Assembly: GCF_003438075.1 (NCBI RefSeq)
Contig: NZ_QSTA01000001.1
Location: 934,391 to 998,390, forward strand
Direction: 5' to 3'
From: Eubacterium sp. OM08-24
GTDB lineage: Bacteria > Bacillota > Clostridia > Oscillospirales > Acutalibacteraceae
Length of the DNA stretch: 64,000 bases
This document shows, in pieces, positions 35,000-43,457 of the stretch. Both the position numbers and the translations under genes were made by a program. Positions within the stretch are counted from its first letter, which is position 1, and every line of letters begins with the position of its first letter. The notes under the pieces are model-generated. The model was not told the DNA's origin. It did not search any database and saw only the letters and a program-made list of their open reading frames with translations.

Positions 35000-35470
35000 A
35001 TGATAAGGATAATGTTTGTGTGCCATGGGAATATTTGCCGTTCACCTATGGCGGAATTTGTAATGAAGAAAATTGTTGCCGAAAACGGTCTTGCCGATGA
35101 ATTTCGGATTAACTCCTCTGCGACAAGCACAGAGGAAATCGGCAACGGCATACATCGTGGAACGAAAGCAAAATTAACCGAGATGAACATACCTTTCACC
35201 TCGCACCATGCAGTGCAAATCACTAAGTCAGAGTACGAAGAATACGATTACATAGTTGCAATGGATTCTATGAATTTGCGAAATTTGCAGAGAATAGTCG
35301 GATTTGACAGTGAAAAGAAAATTCACCGCCTGCTTGATTTTACAAACTATCCGAGAGATGTTGCAGACCCATGGTATACGGGCAATTTTGATGTTACATA
35401 CACTGACATTGAAAACGGCTGTAACGCACTTTTCAAATATATTTTATCGCACGATTTTAAACAAAACTGA
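35000..35470 (+). CDS. Low-molecular-weight protein tyrosine phosphatase
   Basis: A 156-residue enzyme with the N-terminal active-site loop VCHGNICRSPMAEF (C-x5-R-S) and the late aspartate loop DPWYTG. It dephosphorylates protein phosphotyrosine (or phosphoarginine in some Firmicutes; the usual threonine selecting phosphoarginine is not at the Ile of GNICRS). Length is typical. GGGAGG lies eight bases before the ATG. A terminator hairpin follows, so it is monocistronic. Confidence 0.93.
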   Translation: MIRIMFVCHGNICRSPMAEFVMKKIVAENGLADEFRINSSATSTEEIGNGIHRGTKAKLTEMNIPFTSHHAVQITKSEYEEYDYIVAMDSMNLRNLQRIVGFDSEKKIHRLLDFTNYPRDVADPWYTGNFDVTYTDIENGCNALFKYILSHDFKQN

Positions 35471-35499
35471 TATTTTGAAAATTTTTGCACAAAATAAAC

Positions 35500-35543
35500 A
35501 TCGGAGCATACAGCGTTTTGCCATATGCTCCGATATATTTTTA
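35500..35543 (+). terminator. Intrinsic terminator after the phosphatase gene
   Basis: An 11-bp perfect stem (ATCGGAGCATA and its complement at 35524-35534) followed by ATATTTTTAT. Confidence 0.8.
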
Positions 35544-35564
35544 TGATTTATTCTTTAAATCAAA

Positions 35565-35762
35565 TTATTTCATACTGTTTTCGTATGACTCAATCATCTT
35601 TTTAACCATCTGTCCGCCTACTGAACCGGCTTCTCTTGAGGTTAAATCGCCGTTATAACCCTGCTTGAGGTTTACGCCTACTTCGTTAGCACATTCCATC
35701 TTAAAGCGTTCCATTGCTTCCTTTGCCTGCGGTACATTAAGCTGATTGTTATTGCTTGACAT
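35565..35762 (-). CDS. Alpha/beta-type small acid-soluble spore protein
   Basis: 65 residues with the family signatures MERFKMECANEVGVNL (contains the germination-protease-type site) and YNGDLTSREAGSVGGQMVKKMI. SASPs coat and protect spore DNA and are degraded at germination. The gene stands alone, as usual, and is presumably read by forespore RNA polymerase. It shows that the organism can form spores. Confidence 0.95.
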   Translation of the reverse strand: MSSNNNQLNVPQAKEAMERFKMECANEVGVNLKQGYNGDLTSREAGSVGGQMVKKMIESYENSMK

Positions 35763-35837
35763 ATTGATTTTCTCCTTTTGTTAAATATTTTTTAATTAAT
35801 TTTATATTTTAAGCGTCAGGTTCAACCTCTTGATTTC

Positions 35838-35872
35838 CTTCCGCAATAGTATTGTTTGCGGAAGATTTCTTT
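35838..35872 (+). terminator. Hairpin upstream of the SASP gene
   Basis: A 9-bp perfect stem (CTTCCGCAA, complement at 35856-35864) with ATTTCTTTTT on the + strand side. No + strand gene ends nearby, so it may stop antisense transcription or mark a lost gene. Confidence 0.45.
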
Positions 35873-35917
35873 TTATAATATGTAATTTTTTCATATAAAA
35901 ATCAATTCACAAAACAA

Positions 35918-35951
35918 AAAAGACGGCAATTTCAATAAACTACCGTCTTTT
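35918..35951 (-). terminator. Terminator of the 35961 membrane-protein gene
   Basis: Stem AAAAGACGG/CCGTCTTTT ending in a run of U on the - strand, ten bases after the stop codon. Confidence 0.75.
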
Positions 35952-35960
35952 ATCAATGTA

Positions 35961-36695
35961 TTACGCCATACCAAAATAACTTAACAAATTAAAGCCTGTC
36001 GGGAGCGGAATTGTAATCATATATATGGTTGCAAACAAGAAACCTGCTATTGCTACGCACAATACAATAGTTCTGTTTGGCAAGCGTTTGAATGTTCCCA
36101 CAATACCAAGCATAAACAAAACAACCGAATAAATTACAGTCACGAGTCCGTAAGCGTCACCGTTTGCGTTATCTTTTTTTCCCTGCTCAAGCAAAGTGTT
36201 TGACTCCTCGAGCACAGAATTTGCATCTGCAAAATAGCTGTCAACATAACCGTCCTTTGTAAACGGCGATACATTTTCTTTCTGATCTAATGCCCAATTA
36301 ATAGCGTCAAGGAATTCATCGGAACAGTTATCATTCATAAGCTGCTCAAGCTGATACTGATACTTTTCCATTTCATCCTTGTCGTTCTTTTGCTCTGCAT
36401 AAACATAATTAAGATTTGCCTGGTTAATTTCATTCCAAGTCATCATATCCTGCATAAGGCTTTGTGAAGCCTCGTTCCATCTTGAGTTGCCGTCAGCAGC
36501 CATATTATTACTTTGTGTGTAATTTGTTGCCTGATTTCCGCCATGCAGTGAGCCTATCCATGACGCCCACGCTGTTGCAAGTGCCGTTACGCCTAAAAAA
36601 ATCGCCACTATAATTTCAAGTATATCTTCCCTGCTTTTTTTAGACTTAATCCTCTCTTTGCTGATTGCCTTGTCCGCATTTGAATTTTCTGCCAT
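35961..36695 (-). CDS. Membrane protein with large extracytoplasmic helical domain
   Basis: About 244 residues: basic N-terminus, one transmembrane helix (about 25-45), a 130-residue helical outer domain (rich in Asn, Gln, Glu, Met; about 50-180) and two C-terminal helices (about 183-203 and 210-232). The layout resembles DUF4337-type proteins, with which it shares no motif I can name. The ATG at 36695 follows GGAGG; the longer frame starts with TTG inside that site. Monocistronic, function unknown. Confidence 0.7.
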   Translation of the reverse strand: MAENSNADKAISKERIKSKKSREDILEIIVAIFLGVTALATAWASWIGSLHGGNQATNYTQSNNMAADGNSRWNEASQSLMQDMMTWNEINQANLNYVYAEQKNDKDEMEKYQYQLEQLMNDNCSDEFLDAINWALDQKENVSPFTKDGYVDSYFADANSVLEESNTLLEQGKKDNANGDAYGLVTVIYSVVLFMLGIVGTFKRLPNRTIVLCVAIAGFLFATIYMITIPLPTGFNLLSYFGMA

Positions 36696-36806
36696 ATTGT
36701 TTTCCTCCAAATTAATTATTTATTAACACAATATTACATAATTTGATAAGCAATTTCAACAATTTGACATTAAAATCAATTAATTGGCAAAATAATCAAT
36801 AATATT

Positions 36807-36846
36807 GCAAAAAACCGGCAGTAAAACTTAATTCACTGCCGGTTTG
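36807..36846 (-). terminator. Terminator of the pheST operon
   Basis: A 10-bp stem AACCGGCAGT/ACTGCCGGTT with TTTTTT on the - strand side, just after the pheT stop codon. Confidence 0.85.
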
Positions 36847-36860
36847 GGGTCAATTTAAAA

Positions 36861-39227
36861 TTATCTCAAATTTACGCCGATTTTTGCGAGGTTTGCTATG
36901 ATTTCGTCCATTACTGTCTGAACCTCAGCCGATGCAAGAGTTCTTTCGGCTGATGAAAATTCAAAGCGGATTGTGATACTGTGAACTGTATCAGTATCGT
37001 AAGTATCTACAATTTTTGTACCCTTTAAAATGCCCTCGCCCTTGCCGATCCAGCACTTGCTGAGATCCTCAAAGAAGAGCTTTTCAGGTACAACAACGCT
37101 GATATCATAGTCGATTGTTGGGAATTTTGACGGCTCATCGTAAACGATTGGTGCGGTTTGAGCGTCTGTAAATGCGTTCATATCAATCTCGGCAAATACT
37201 ACGCTTGCTTTTTTATCAAGCTTTTTGCCAACAGTCGGGTGCACAATGCCGATTGTACCGATCTCCTCGTTGTCAATCATAATTGTGTAGAGGTTTACAG
37301 GGTGCTCATAGCTGTGTGTCGGCTCTGCTTTCTTAAAGCCGAGTGACTTGTGCTTAATATCCTCTGCAAGCACAACGAGCATATCTCTTAACTCAAAGTA
37401 AAGAGTTTTAATATCCTTTGTTTTGCTGAAAAGTGTAACTGCAAGTTTCTTCTGCTCAATGCAAAGGTTGTTTTCGTCAAGTCCCTTTACAACTCTGCCG
37501 ATTTCAAAAATGCCGAAATCGCTTGAATATGAAGTATTCGACTTAACCTGACAAAGCTGTGTAGGAATAATTGAATTTCTGATTGTTTCAATGTTAGGGT
37601 TAGTTGCGTTTGCAAGTTTAACATTGTTTTCAACCTCAATTCCGAGTGCTTTAAGCTCATCATTATATGCCCATACATATGAATGAACCTCGTGGAGGTT
37701 GTATCTCTGAACAAGAATATCCTTAATTTTATCTTCGTTGCTCTTTAATTCGCCTGTTCTTACAGGATAAAGAGGTGAACGGGTTGTATGGACGGCAAAG
37801 TTATCATAACCGTAAATTCTTGTGATTTCCTCAATAATATCTGCCTTGATAGTAACATCTTTTGTAGCTCTCCAAGACGGAACCGTTACTGTGAAATCAT
37901 CACCTGCAAGCTGAACGCCAAAACCGAGGCTCTCAAGAGTTTGTACGATTCTGTCATTGCTGATTTCAATACCTGTATAGCGGTCAACAAAAGCCTTGTC
38001 AAATTCAAGAGTAACCTTTTCATAATGGAAAGCGTACTCGTCGGTAAGGCTTGAAACCACCTTAATATCGCTGTCATATGTCTTTAAAAGTTTAACAAAT
38101 CTTGCGATTGCAACAGTTGTCATTTCAGGGTCAAGACACTTTTCGTAGCGAATAGATGCGTCTGTTCTGTGAGCAAGTCTTACTGTTGACTTACGAACTG
38201 AAACCGCATTGAATGTTGCCGACTCAAGTGTAAGAGTTGTTGTATCGTCAACAATTTCCGAATCAATACCGCCCATAATACCTGCAATGGCAACAGGAGT
38301 GTTATCGTTGCAGATCATAAGTGTATTTTCGTCAATGTTTCTGTCAACACCGTCAAGTGTACGGAATACAAACGGCTTGTCAAAACGCTTAATGCGGATT
38401 TTCTCTACCTTTCTTGAATCGAAAGCGTGCATTGGCTGACCCATTTCAAGCATAAGGTAGTTTGTAAGGTCTGCAAGGAAATTAATACCACGAAGTCCGC
38501 AGTAGTAAAGTCTGATTCTCATATTTACAGGGCTGACATTTCTCTTAATGTTCTCCACCTGCAAACAGCTGTAACGCTGACAAAGCGGATCTTCAATCTT
38601 CATATCAACCTTTTTAAGCTCGTTGTAAGCTGTAAGATCTTCAACCTCAAGCGGCTTTAATTCTCTGCCTGCAAGAGCCGCAAACTCTCTTGCTATGCCG
38701 TAGTGTCCCCAAAGGTCAGGACGGTTTGTAAGTGACTTGTTGTCTACCTCAAAAACAATATCATCAATCTGATAAAGCTCCTTAATATCTGTACCGTTGG
38801 CAACATCATCTGTAATATCCATAATGCCTGAGTTGTCGTCGCTTATGCCGATTTCAGCCTCACTACAACACATACCGTATGAAGTATAACCTGCGAGCGG
38901 ACGAGGTGCTATTGTAATTTCACCGAGCTTTGCACCAACCTTTGCAAAAGCGGTTTTCATACCAACTCTTACATTTGGCGCACCGCATACAACATCAACA
39001 AGTTCGCTTTCACCTGCGTCAACCTTGAGCAAGTGAAGTTTCTTTGACTCGGGATGATTTTCGATAGACTTAATCTCAGCTACAACAACACCGCTTAATT
39101 CTGAACCCTTGAAGAAAATTTCGTTTTCAACCTCAGCAGTCGAGAGAGAAAACTGATGAATAAGCTCAACCTTGTCAAGTCCTGATAAATCAACAAAGTC
39201 AGAAATCCAGTTCATTGATAAAAACAT
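36861..39227 (-). CDS. pheT: Phenylalanine-tRNA ligase beta subunit
   Basis: A 788-residue subunit of the (alpha-beta)2 enzyme that charges tRNA-Phe. Domain order is normal: tRNA-binding OB fold (about 40-150, VVVAEIKSIENHPESKKLHL), B3/B4 editing domain (about 210-370), B5 (about 400-470), class II-like core (about 490-680) and the C-terminal FDX-ACB anticodon-binding domain (ending EIIANLAKIGVNLR). Full length. It follows pheS by 14 nt, under the same T-box leader. Confidence 0.97.
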   Translation of the reverse strand: MFLSMNWISDFVDLSGLDKVELIHQFSLSTAEVENEIFFKGSELSGVVVAEIKSIENHPESKKLHLLKVDAGESELVDVVCGAPNVRVGMKTAFAKVGAKLGEITIAPRPLAGYTSYGMCCSEAEIGISDDNSGIMDITDDVANGTDIKELYQIDDIVFEVDNKSLTNRPDLWGHYGIAREFAALAGRELKPLEVEDLTAYNELKKVDMKIEDPLCQRYSCLQVENIKRNVSPVNMRIRLYYCGLRGINFLADLTNYLMLEMGQPMHAFDSRKVEKIRIKRFDKPFVFRTLDGVDRNIDENTLMICNDNTPVAIAGIMGGIDSEIVDDTTTLTLESATFNAVSVRKSTVRLAHRTDASIRYEKCLDPEMTTVAIARFVKLLKTYDSDIKVVSSLTDEYAFHYEKVTLEFDKAFVDRYTGIEISNDRIVQTLESLGFGVQLAGDDFTVTVPSWRATKDVTIKADIIEEITRIYGYDNFAVHTTRSPLYPVRTGELKSNEDKIKDILVQRYNLHEVHSYVWAYNDELKALGIEVENNVKLANATNPNIETIRNSIIPTQLCQVKSNTSYSSDFGIFEIGRVVKGLDENNLCIEQKKLAVTLFSKTKDIKTLYFELRDMLVVLAEDIKHKSLGFKKAEPTHSYEHPVNLYTIMIDNEEIGTIGIVHPTVGKKLDKKASVVFAEIDMNAFTDAQTAPIVYDEPSKFPTIDYDISVVVPEKLFFEDLSKCWIGKGEGILKGTKIVDTYDTDTVHSITIRFEFSSAERTLASAEVQTVMDEIIANLAKIGVNLR

Positions 39228-39241
39228 TACTATTCTCCCCC

Positions 39242-40294
39242 TTATTTATCATCTGTAAACTGTGACAATGCCTTTAAACTGCCACTGTTCAAATCTCTTA
39301 TATCTTTAATGCCGTACTTCATCATAGCAAGTCTTGTAAGTCCAAGACCGAAAGCAAAGCCTGTGTATTCGTCAGGGTCAATGCCGCCCTCACGAAGTAC
39401 ATTCGGGTGAATCATACCGCATGGGCAAAGCTCAAGCCAGCCGCTGTGCTTACAAGACGGACAACCTGTACCGCCACAAATAAGACAGCTTATGTCAAGC
39501 TCAAAGCCCGGTTCTACGAATGGGAAAAATCCCGGTCTGAGTCTTACATTAATATCTTTTTGGAAAACCTCGGAAAGCATAGTTTTCATAAAGAAAATGA
39601 GGTTTGAAATTGAAATATTCTTGTCAACCATAACACCCTCCATCTGGAAGAATGTGTTTTCGTGACAAGCGTCTGTTGCCTCGTTTCTGAAACATCTGCC
39701 CGGGAAAATTGCCTTAATCGGCACACCGTTTTCAACAAGGTTTTTGCCGTACTTTTTCAGAATAGCGTTCTGAGCGGCAGAAGTTTGTGACTTCAAAAGC
39801 TGACCGTTGTCAAGATAGTAGGTATCCTGCATATCTCTTGCAGGGTGATGCTTTGGAATGTTGAGCGACTCAAAGCACTCATAGTCGGTTACAATTTCGG
39901 AATAATCCTCAACAGTAAAGCCCATTGACTTAAAAATAGCCTCGCACTGTCTTTGCACAAGTGTGATTGGATGATATGAGCCTTTTACTATATTTGAAGG
40001 AGCGGTAATATCGAAAGGACGCATAGATGCGATTTCTCTCTCAACCTCTTTCTTTTTAAGTTCCTCAATTTTCTGTTCAATCTTTTCGCTTGCCATAGCC
40101 TTGAGCTGGTTTACCTCAGAGCCAAAGGTCTTTTTCTCCTCGGGAGAAAGGTCTTTCATACCCTTTAAAAGTGCAGTAATACTGCCCTTTTTGCCAAGAT
40201 AAGCAACTCTGATTTTGTCAAGCTCTACAAGATCAGAGATTTCTGAAACCTTGGCGTTGATTTCGCCCATAAGGCTTGTAATTTTCTCGTTCAT
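39242..40294 (-). CDS. pheS: Phenylalanine-tRNA ligase alpha subunit
   Basis: A 350-residue catalytic subunit. An N-terminal coiled coil (1-90) is followed by the class II core: motif 2 PGRCFRNEATDACHENTFFQ and motif 3 FAFGLGLTRLAMMKYGI. A cysteine cluster (CLICGGTGCPSCKHSGW) marks the metal-binding-type insertion seen in many Firmicute PheS proteins. The ATG at 40294 has GGAGG five bases upstream; the longer frame would start in the T-box terminator. Confidence 0.97.
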   Translation of the reverse strand: MNEKITSLMGEINAKVSEISDLVELDKIRVAYLGKKGSITALLKGMKDLSPEEKKTFGSEVNQLKAMASEKIEQKIEELKKKEVEREIASMRPFDITAPSNIVKGSYHPITLVQRQCEAIFKSMGFTVEDYSEIVTDYECFESLNIPKHHPARDMQDTYYLDNGQLLKSQTSAAQNAILKKYGKNLVENGVPIKAIFPGRCFRNEATDACHENTFFQMEGVMVDKNISISNLIFFMKTMLSEVFQKDINVRLRPGFFPFVEPGFELDISCLICGGTGCPSCKHSGWLELCPCGMIHPNVLREGGIDPDEYTGFAFGLGLTRLAMMKYGIKDIRDLNSGSLKALSQFTDDK

Positions 40295-40554
40295 ACATAC
40301 CTCCGTAGTAATAAAAAATCCCTGCGTAATCACTTACGCAGGGACGAATAATATCCGTGGTACCACCCTGATTTTTGCTTAAAGAAGCAAACACTTCCCG
40401 ACCTGTAACGGAGTCAGCCGTTGAAACCTACTGCTACTTCAGTCCCACCACTCGGAAGTGAACTTCACGCAATCTCTGCCGTACAATGCTTTCAGCCATG
40501 ACATTGCTCTCTTTTCGGCATACAAAACGCTACTCTCTTCGTCAGCGTGTTATC
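40295..40554 (-). promoter_or_regulatory. T-box leader of pheST
   Basis: The T-box element is clear on the - strand at 40369-40355 (AGGGTGGTACCACGG), followed by a terminator stem CCCTGCGTAA/TTACGCAGGG (40343-40320) and a U-run. Upstream lies about 180 nt of stem I-III sequence. A TTC triplet in a stem I-like context (40462-40460) fits a Phe specifier. Uncharged tRNA-Phe should stabilise the antiterminator and switch on pheST. Confidence 0.93.
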
Positions 40555-40560
40555 ATTAGT

Positions 40561-40589
40561 ATAATATCATTTTATTTTTGATTTTGCAA
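40561..40589 (-). promoter_or_regulatory. Promoter of the pheST T-box operon
   Basis: TTGCAA (40589-40584), 17 bases, TATTAT (40566-40561), placing the start of transcription just before the leader. Confidence 0.65.
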
Positions 40590-40658
40590 GAGTTTTGTTG
40601 AAAAAAAACGACAGCTATGTTATTATATAATTAATCTACTTAAAAAGGAGTAAAAAAA

Positions 40659-41195
40659 TTGGAAGTATTTAACGAACAGCTTGTTAAAAGAGCCAAAAAT
40701 CCCAAACAGCTCATTATTAAAATTTTATCGGTAGTACTGCTCATTACAGTACCGCTTGTATGCTTTATTCTCGCATTTCCGCTTAAAATCGCATATCTTA
40801 TATATGTTGCGTTCTTTATTTTTCTTATAGGTATTTATATTGTATGGTATGTGTTCAGTATTCAAAAAATCGAATATGAATATGCCGTATCGGGCGGAAT
40901 GATTGAGATTGCTAAAATTATAGCGCTCAGAAAAAGAAAAACTATGTGCAAACTTCAGATAAGCGACATTGAAATTCTTGATAAAGACGAAAAGGTTATT
41001 GACACCATGAGATTTGCAAAGCGTATTGAGGCCTGCGCCGATATTAACGATGAAAACAACTATTACGCTGTTTTCAACTCGGCGGCTTATGGCAGAACTT
41101 TGCTTATATTTGCACCGAACGAGAAAATTCTCAACGCTATGAAAGGTCATCTTAAAAAAGATATTGTTTTAAAGATTTTTTATAAAAGAGGCTGA
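40659..41195 (+). CDS. Two-helix membrane protein, DUF6106-like
   Basis: A 178-residue protein with two transmembrane helices (about 20-40 and 45-67) and a cytoplasmic beta-rich domain (EYEYAVSGGMIEIAKIIALR, MCKLQISDIEILDKDEKVID). It starts with TTG at 40659 after AAGGAG. The NnrD gene follows with a 2-nt gap, so the two are cotranscribed. Similar proteins are common in Clostridia without known function. Confidence 0.72.
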   Translation: MEVFNEQLVKRAKNPKQLIIKILSVVLLITVPLVCFILAFPLKIAYLIYVAFFIFLIGIYIVWYVFSIQKIEYEYAVSGGMIEIAKIIALRKRKTMCKLQISDIEILDKDEKVIDTMRFAKRIEACADINDENNYYAVFNSAAYGRTLLIFAPNEKILNAMKGHLKKDIVLKIFYKRG

Positions 41196-41197
41196 TT

Positions 41198-42067
41198 ATG
41201 AAAGAAACCGATAAATTGCTTTTTAAAAATTCTGTATTTAATCGACCCGATGACGCCAACAAAGGCACACTCGGCAGTTTGCTGTGTATTTGTGGGTCAT
41301 ACGGAATGGCAGGCGCTGCGATTATGGCAGGCAAAGCGGCGCTCAGGTGCGGAATCGGACTTTTAAAAATTGCCGTTCCCAAAAGCATTTATCCAATATG
41401 TGCGTCAAATATGCTCGAAAGCGTTTACTATCCTCTAAAAGAAACCGACATCGGCGCTGTTTCGGCAGACAATATAAATTTTCTGCTTTCCGCTTGCGAG
41501 AAATCCTCTGCCGTATTGATCGGCTGCGGACTTTCGGTGTGTGATGATACAAAGGAGCTTGTGAAAGCTGTAATTACAAACTGCACCAAGCCAATTGTAA
41601 TTGACGCCGACGCACTTAATTGCATTTGTGACGAACCGCAAATTCTTAATCATCTTAAAGCTCCTGCAATAATAACTCCTCACCCCGGAGAAATGGCAAG
41701 GCTATTGCACACCACACCAAAAGCTGTTAATTCTGACAGAGAAAATACAACAATTAATTTTGCTAAAAAGTACGGCGTGGTAACGGTTTTAAAGGGCGCA
41801 GGAACAATCATAGCCGCTCCAAACGGAACCGCTTACATTAATCATACGGGAAATTCGGGAATGGCAACAGGCGGCAGCGGTGATGTTCTTGCCGGAATAA
41901 TCGGCTCGTTGCTATCTCAGAGTGCAAATCCCTTAAATGCCGCAGCAGCAGGAGTTTTTCTGCACGGAACAGTCGGAGATCTTGCCGCTGAAAAGCTCGG
42001 TAAAATTTCAATGCTGCCAACCGATATGATAGAGCTTTTGCCGATTGCATATCAAAAACTTTTATAA
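41198..42067 (+). CDS. nnrD: ADP-dependent NAD(P)H-hydrate dehydratase
   Basis: A 289-residue ribokinase-fold enzyme that repairs hydrated NAD(P)H. Typical motifs are present: KGTLGSLLCICGSYGMAGAA, PIVIDADALNCI, APAIITPHPGEMARL, VTVLKGAGTIIAAPNG and the catalytic-loop NSGMATGGSGDVLAGIIGSL. Only the dehydratase domain is present; the epimerase (YjeF N-terminal) is not fused, so it must be elsewhere. Confidence 0.93.
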   Translation: MKETDKLLFKNSVFNRPDDANKGTLGSLLCICGSYGMAGAAIMAGKAALRCGIGLLKIAVPKSIYPICASNMLESVYYPLKETDIGAVSADNINFLLSACEKSSAVLIGCGLSVCDDTKELVKAVITNCTKPIVIDADALNCICDEPQILNHLKAPAIITPHPGEMARLLHTTPKAVNSDRENTTINFAKKYGVVTVLKGAGTIIAAPNGTAYINHTGNSGMATGGSGDVLAGIIGSLLSQSANPLNAAAAGVFLHGTVGDLAAEKLGKISMLPTDMIELLPIAYQKLL

Positions 42068-42075
42068 CATAAAAT

Positions 42076-42112
42076 AAGCACGATGCAATAAAAACGCATC
42101 GTGCTTTTGTTT
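42076..42112 (+). terminator. Terminator between nnrD and the MazG-like gene
   Basis: An 11-bp perfect stem AAGCACGATGC/GCATCGTGCTT followed by TTGTTT. It lies between convergent genes and can act for both. Confidence 0.8.
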
Positions 42113-42428
42113 ACCAATCAGTAACTTCTTTAATGAATATTTTTTCTTTATATCTTCCGTTTTTGTTAGCCTTGGCAAGTCTGAGCCTGTCAAGCTCGCC
42201 GTCAGTCATACCCTTTGCGTTGGCAATGGCATAAACAACCTCCAAAATATCGGCAAGCACCTCGGTATCTTTATCAATCTGATACTCAGTGCACTCCTCA
42301 GAGAGCTTTAACTCAAGCATTTCAAGGTATCTCTCATCAGAAAGGATTTCAGTTTCACACATTTGACCGTTTTCTTCAATAATTTTAGGAATCTTATCTC
42401 TGACTAACTTATTATACTTCTTTATCAT
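42111..42428 (-). CDS. MazG-like/PRA-PH superfamily nucleotide pyrophosphohydrolase
   Basis: A 105-residue all-alpha protein with the signature YNKLVRDKIPKIIEENG and acidic metal-binding helices (EECTEYQ, EVLADILEVVYAI). Family members hydrolyse non-canonical or surplus NTPs. The ATG at 42428 after AGAGG is preferred to GTG at 42437. Confidence 0.85.
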   Translation of the reverse strand: MIKKYNKLVRDKIPKIIEENGQMCETEILSDERYLEMLELKLSEECTEYQIDKDTEVLADILEVVYAIANAKGMTDGELDRLRLAKANKNGRYKEKIFIKEVTDW

Positions 42429-42608
42429 ATACCACACCTCTTATCCGTTAAAAAACATATCAATATGTAATTATTATACACAATAAGAATTAAAAAGTCA
42501 ATAAAAGGAGTATTTTGCAATACCCCAACTATTTAATTATAACACAATCAAAAATCCACTTCAATAGTTTTTACAAAAATAAAGTTATAAATATTTTTAA
42601 TATTTCTA

Positions 42609-42637
42609 TTGACAATCGTTGATTTATTCTGTATAAT
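42609..42637 (+). promoter_or_regulatory. Exact-consensus promoter of the putative large RNA
   Basis: TTGACA (42609-42614), exactly 17 bases, TATAAT (42632-42637). Both hexamers match the vegetative consensus perfectly, rare in this window, and predict strong constitutive transcription from about 42644. Confidence 0.85.
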
Positions 42638-42673
42638 ATAGACAAAGAAAAGGAACAAAAGGAGGTTTCTAAT

Positions 42674-42745
42674 ATGAAAGTAAAAGTCCATTACATAAGA
42701 CATATCAGAGATTTCATGCGGAGCCTTCCCCCAAACAAACAATAA
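42674..42745 (+). CDS. Possible 23-residue basic peptide at the 5' end of the putative RNA
   Basis: ATG at 42674 with GGAGG eight bases upstream; 23 codons giving a basic peptide (MKVKVHYIRHIRDF, then MRSLPPNKQ). Its last codons form the 5' arm of the CAAACAAAC hairpin. It could be a leader peptide or a chance ORF within a structured RNA; the good ribosome site is the only support. Confidence 0.4.
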   Translation: MKVKVHYIRHIRDFMRSLPPNKQ

Positions 42746-43303
42746 CCTGATACATTAGAAAAGGTTATAATATCTCGTTTGTTTGTCGGGCAGCTGATAA
42801 ATTCAATGTTATTAAACATATTTTTATTTTAGTTCAGCCAAGGTTTCCGATTACTACCAATCAAACAATTACATTCAAAGCGTACGAATACAAAAAAGAA
42901 CTTCATATTTTTTATATAGATTGTCTGCGAAAGTAGTTGTTAGGTTATTATTCGTAAAAATGAGTTTTTGAGTAATCACAATTCTAAGGTAATCAGGTTT
43001 ATCCGAGATTATGATTACAACTTAATATAATTTAAAATCTTGTTAATATGGTGGTCGTACCAATGTACAGATAAAGTTTATTTAATAAAAATCTAAAGAT
43101 TGGAGATAAGACCGATGTACGAGGAAGTTTATATTTAGATACACTATTGTATAGGAGATAATTCCGATGTAAACTTTAAGGATTTGATTTATAATTATAC
43201 TTAAAAAATGGAGATGAGTCCGAAATTTAGTTTATAAAAGCAGATATCATAAGTATTGGTATCAGGCAAATTGATAATAAATTAAAATTTCATTAAAAGC
43301 TAA

Positions 43304-43342
43304 CTACCGACAGAGAATACTCTGTCGGTAGATTTTTGTTTT
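43304..43342 (+). terminator. Terminator of the putative large RNA
   Basis: A 12-bp perfect stem CTACCGACAGAG/CTCTGTCGGTAG with a 4-nt loop, followed by ATTTTTGTTTT. Confidence 0.9.
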
Positions 43343-43396
43343 GTGGCTTTATTAAGCTGCGTAAACTATTTACAGAACTGATAATATTTACTAAAA

Positions 43397-43436
43397 AAAC
43401 ACCGACCGATACTTGCTTGTATCAGTCGGTGTTTTA
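43397..43436 (-). terminator. Terminator of the ABC exporter operon
   Basis: Stem AACACCGACCGATAC/GTATCAGTCGGTGTT with one mismatch, U-run on both strands, 20 nt beyond the ABC gene stop codon. Confidence 0.8.
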
Positions 43437-43457
43437 TTATAAAGTATTCAACTCAAC

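Larger units (their letters stand above)
42644..43342 (+). ncRNA. Putative large structured RNA of about 700 nt
   Basis: Between a consensus promoter and a strong terminator there is no ORF longer than 23 codons, but many complementary segments. CCCCCAAACAAAC pairs with GTTTGTTTGTCGGG (42728-42790) around an inner AACCT/AGGTT stem. TACGAATA (42883-42890) pairs with TATTCGTA (42949-42956). GTAATCA (42972-42978) pairs with TGATTAC (43012-43018) around TAATC/GATTA. Four spaced mini-hairpins (GGTxxxxxxACC, GGxxxxxxxxCC, GGAxxxxxxTCC twice) follow at 43050-43222, three of them followed by ATGTA. Size and complexity recall the large ornate bacterial RNAs (ROOL, GOLLD, OLE); which class, if any, cannot be told by eye. 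A precursor with small peptides is the alternative. Confidence 0.6.

Noticed and set aside
35838..35872. Riboswitch before the SASP gene
   Set aside because: Only one simple hairpin is visible, with its U-run on the opposite strand from the gene.
42644..43342. CRISPR array or tandem protein repeat as explanation for the repeated GGAGAT boxes
   Set aside because: The repeats are only about 17 nt, imperfect, unequally spaced and form small hairpins; no cas genes are nearby.
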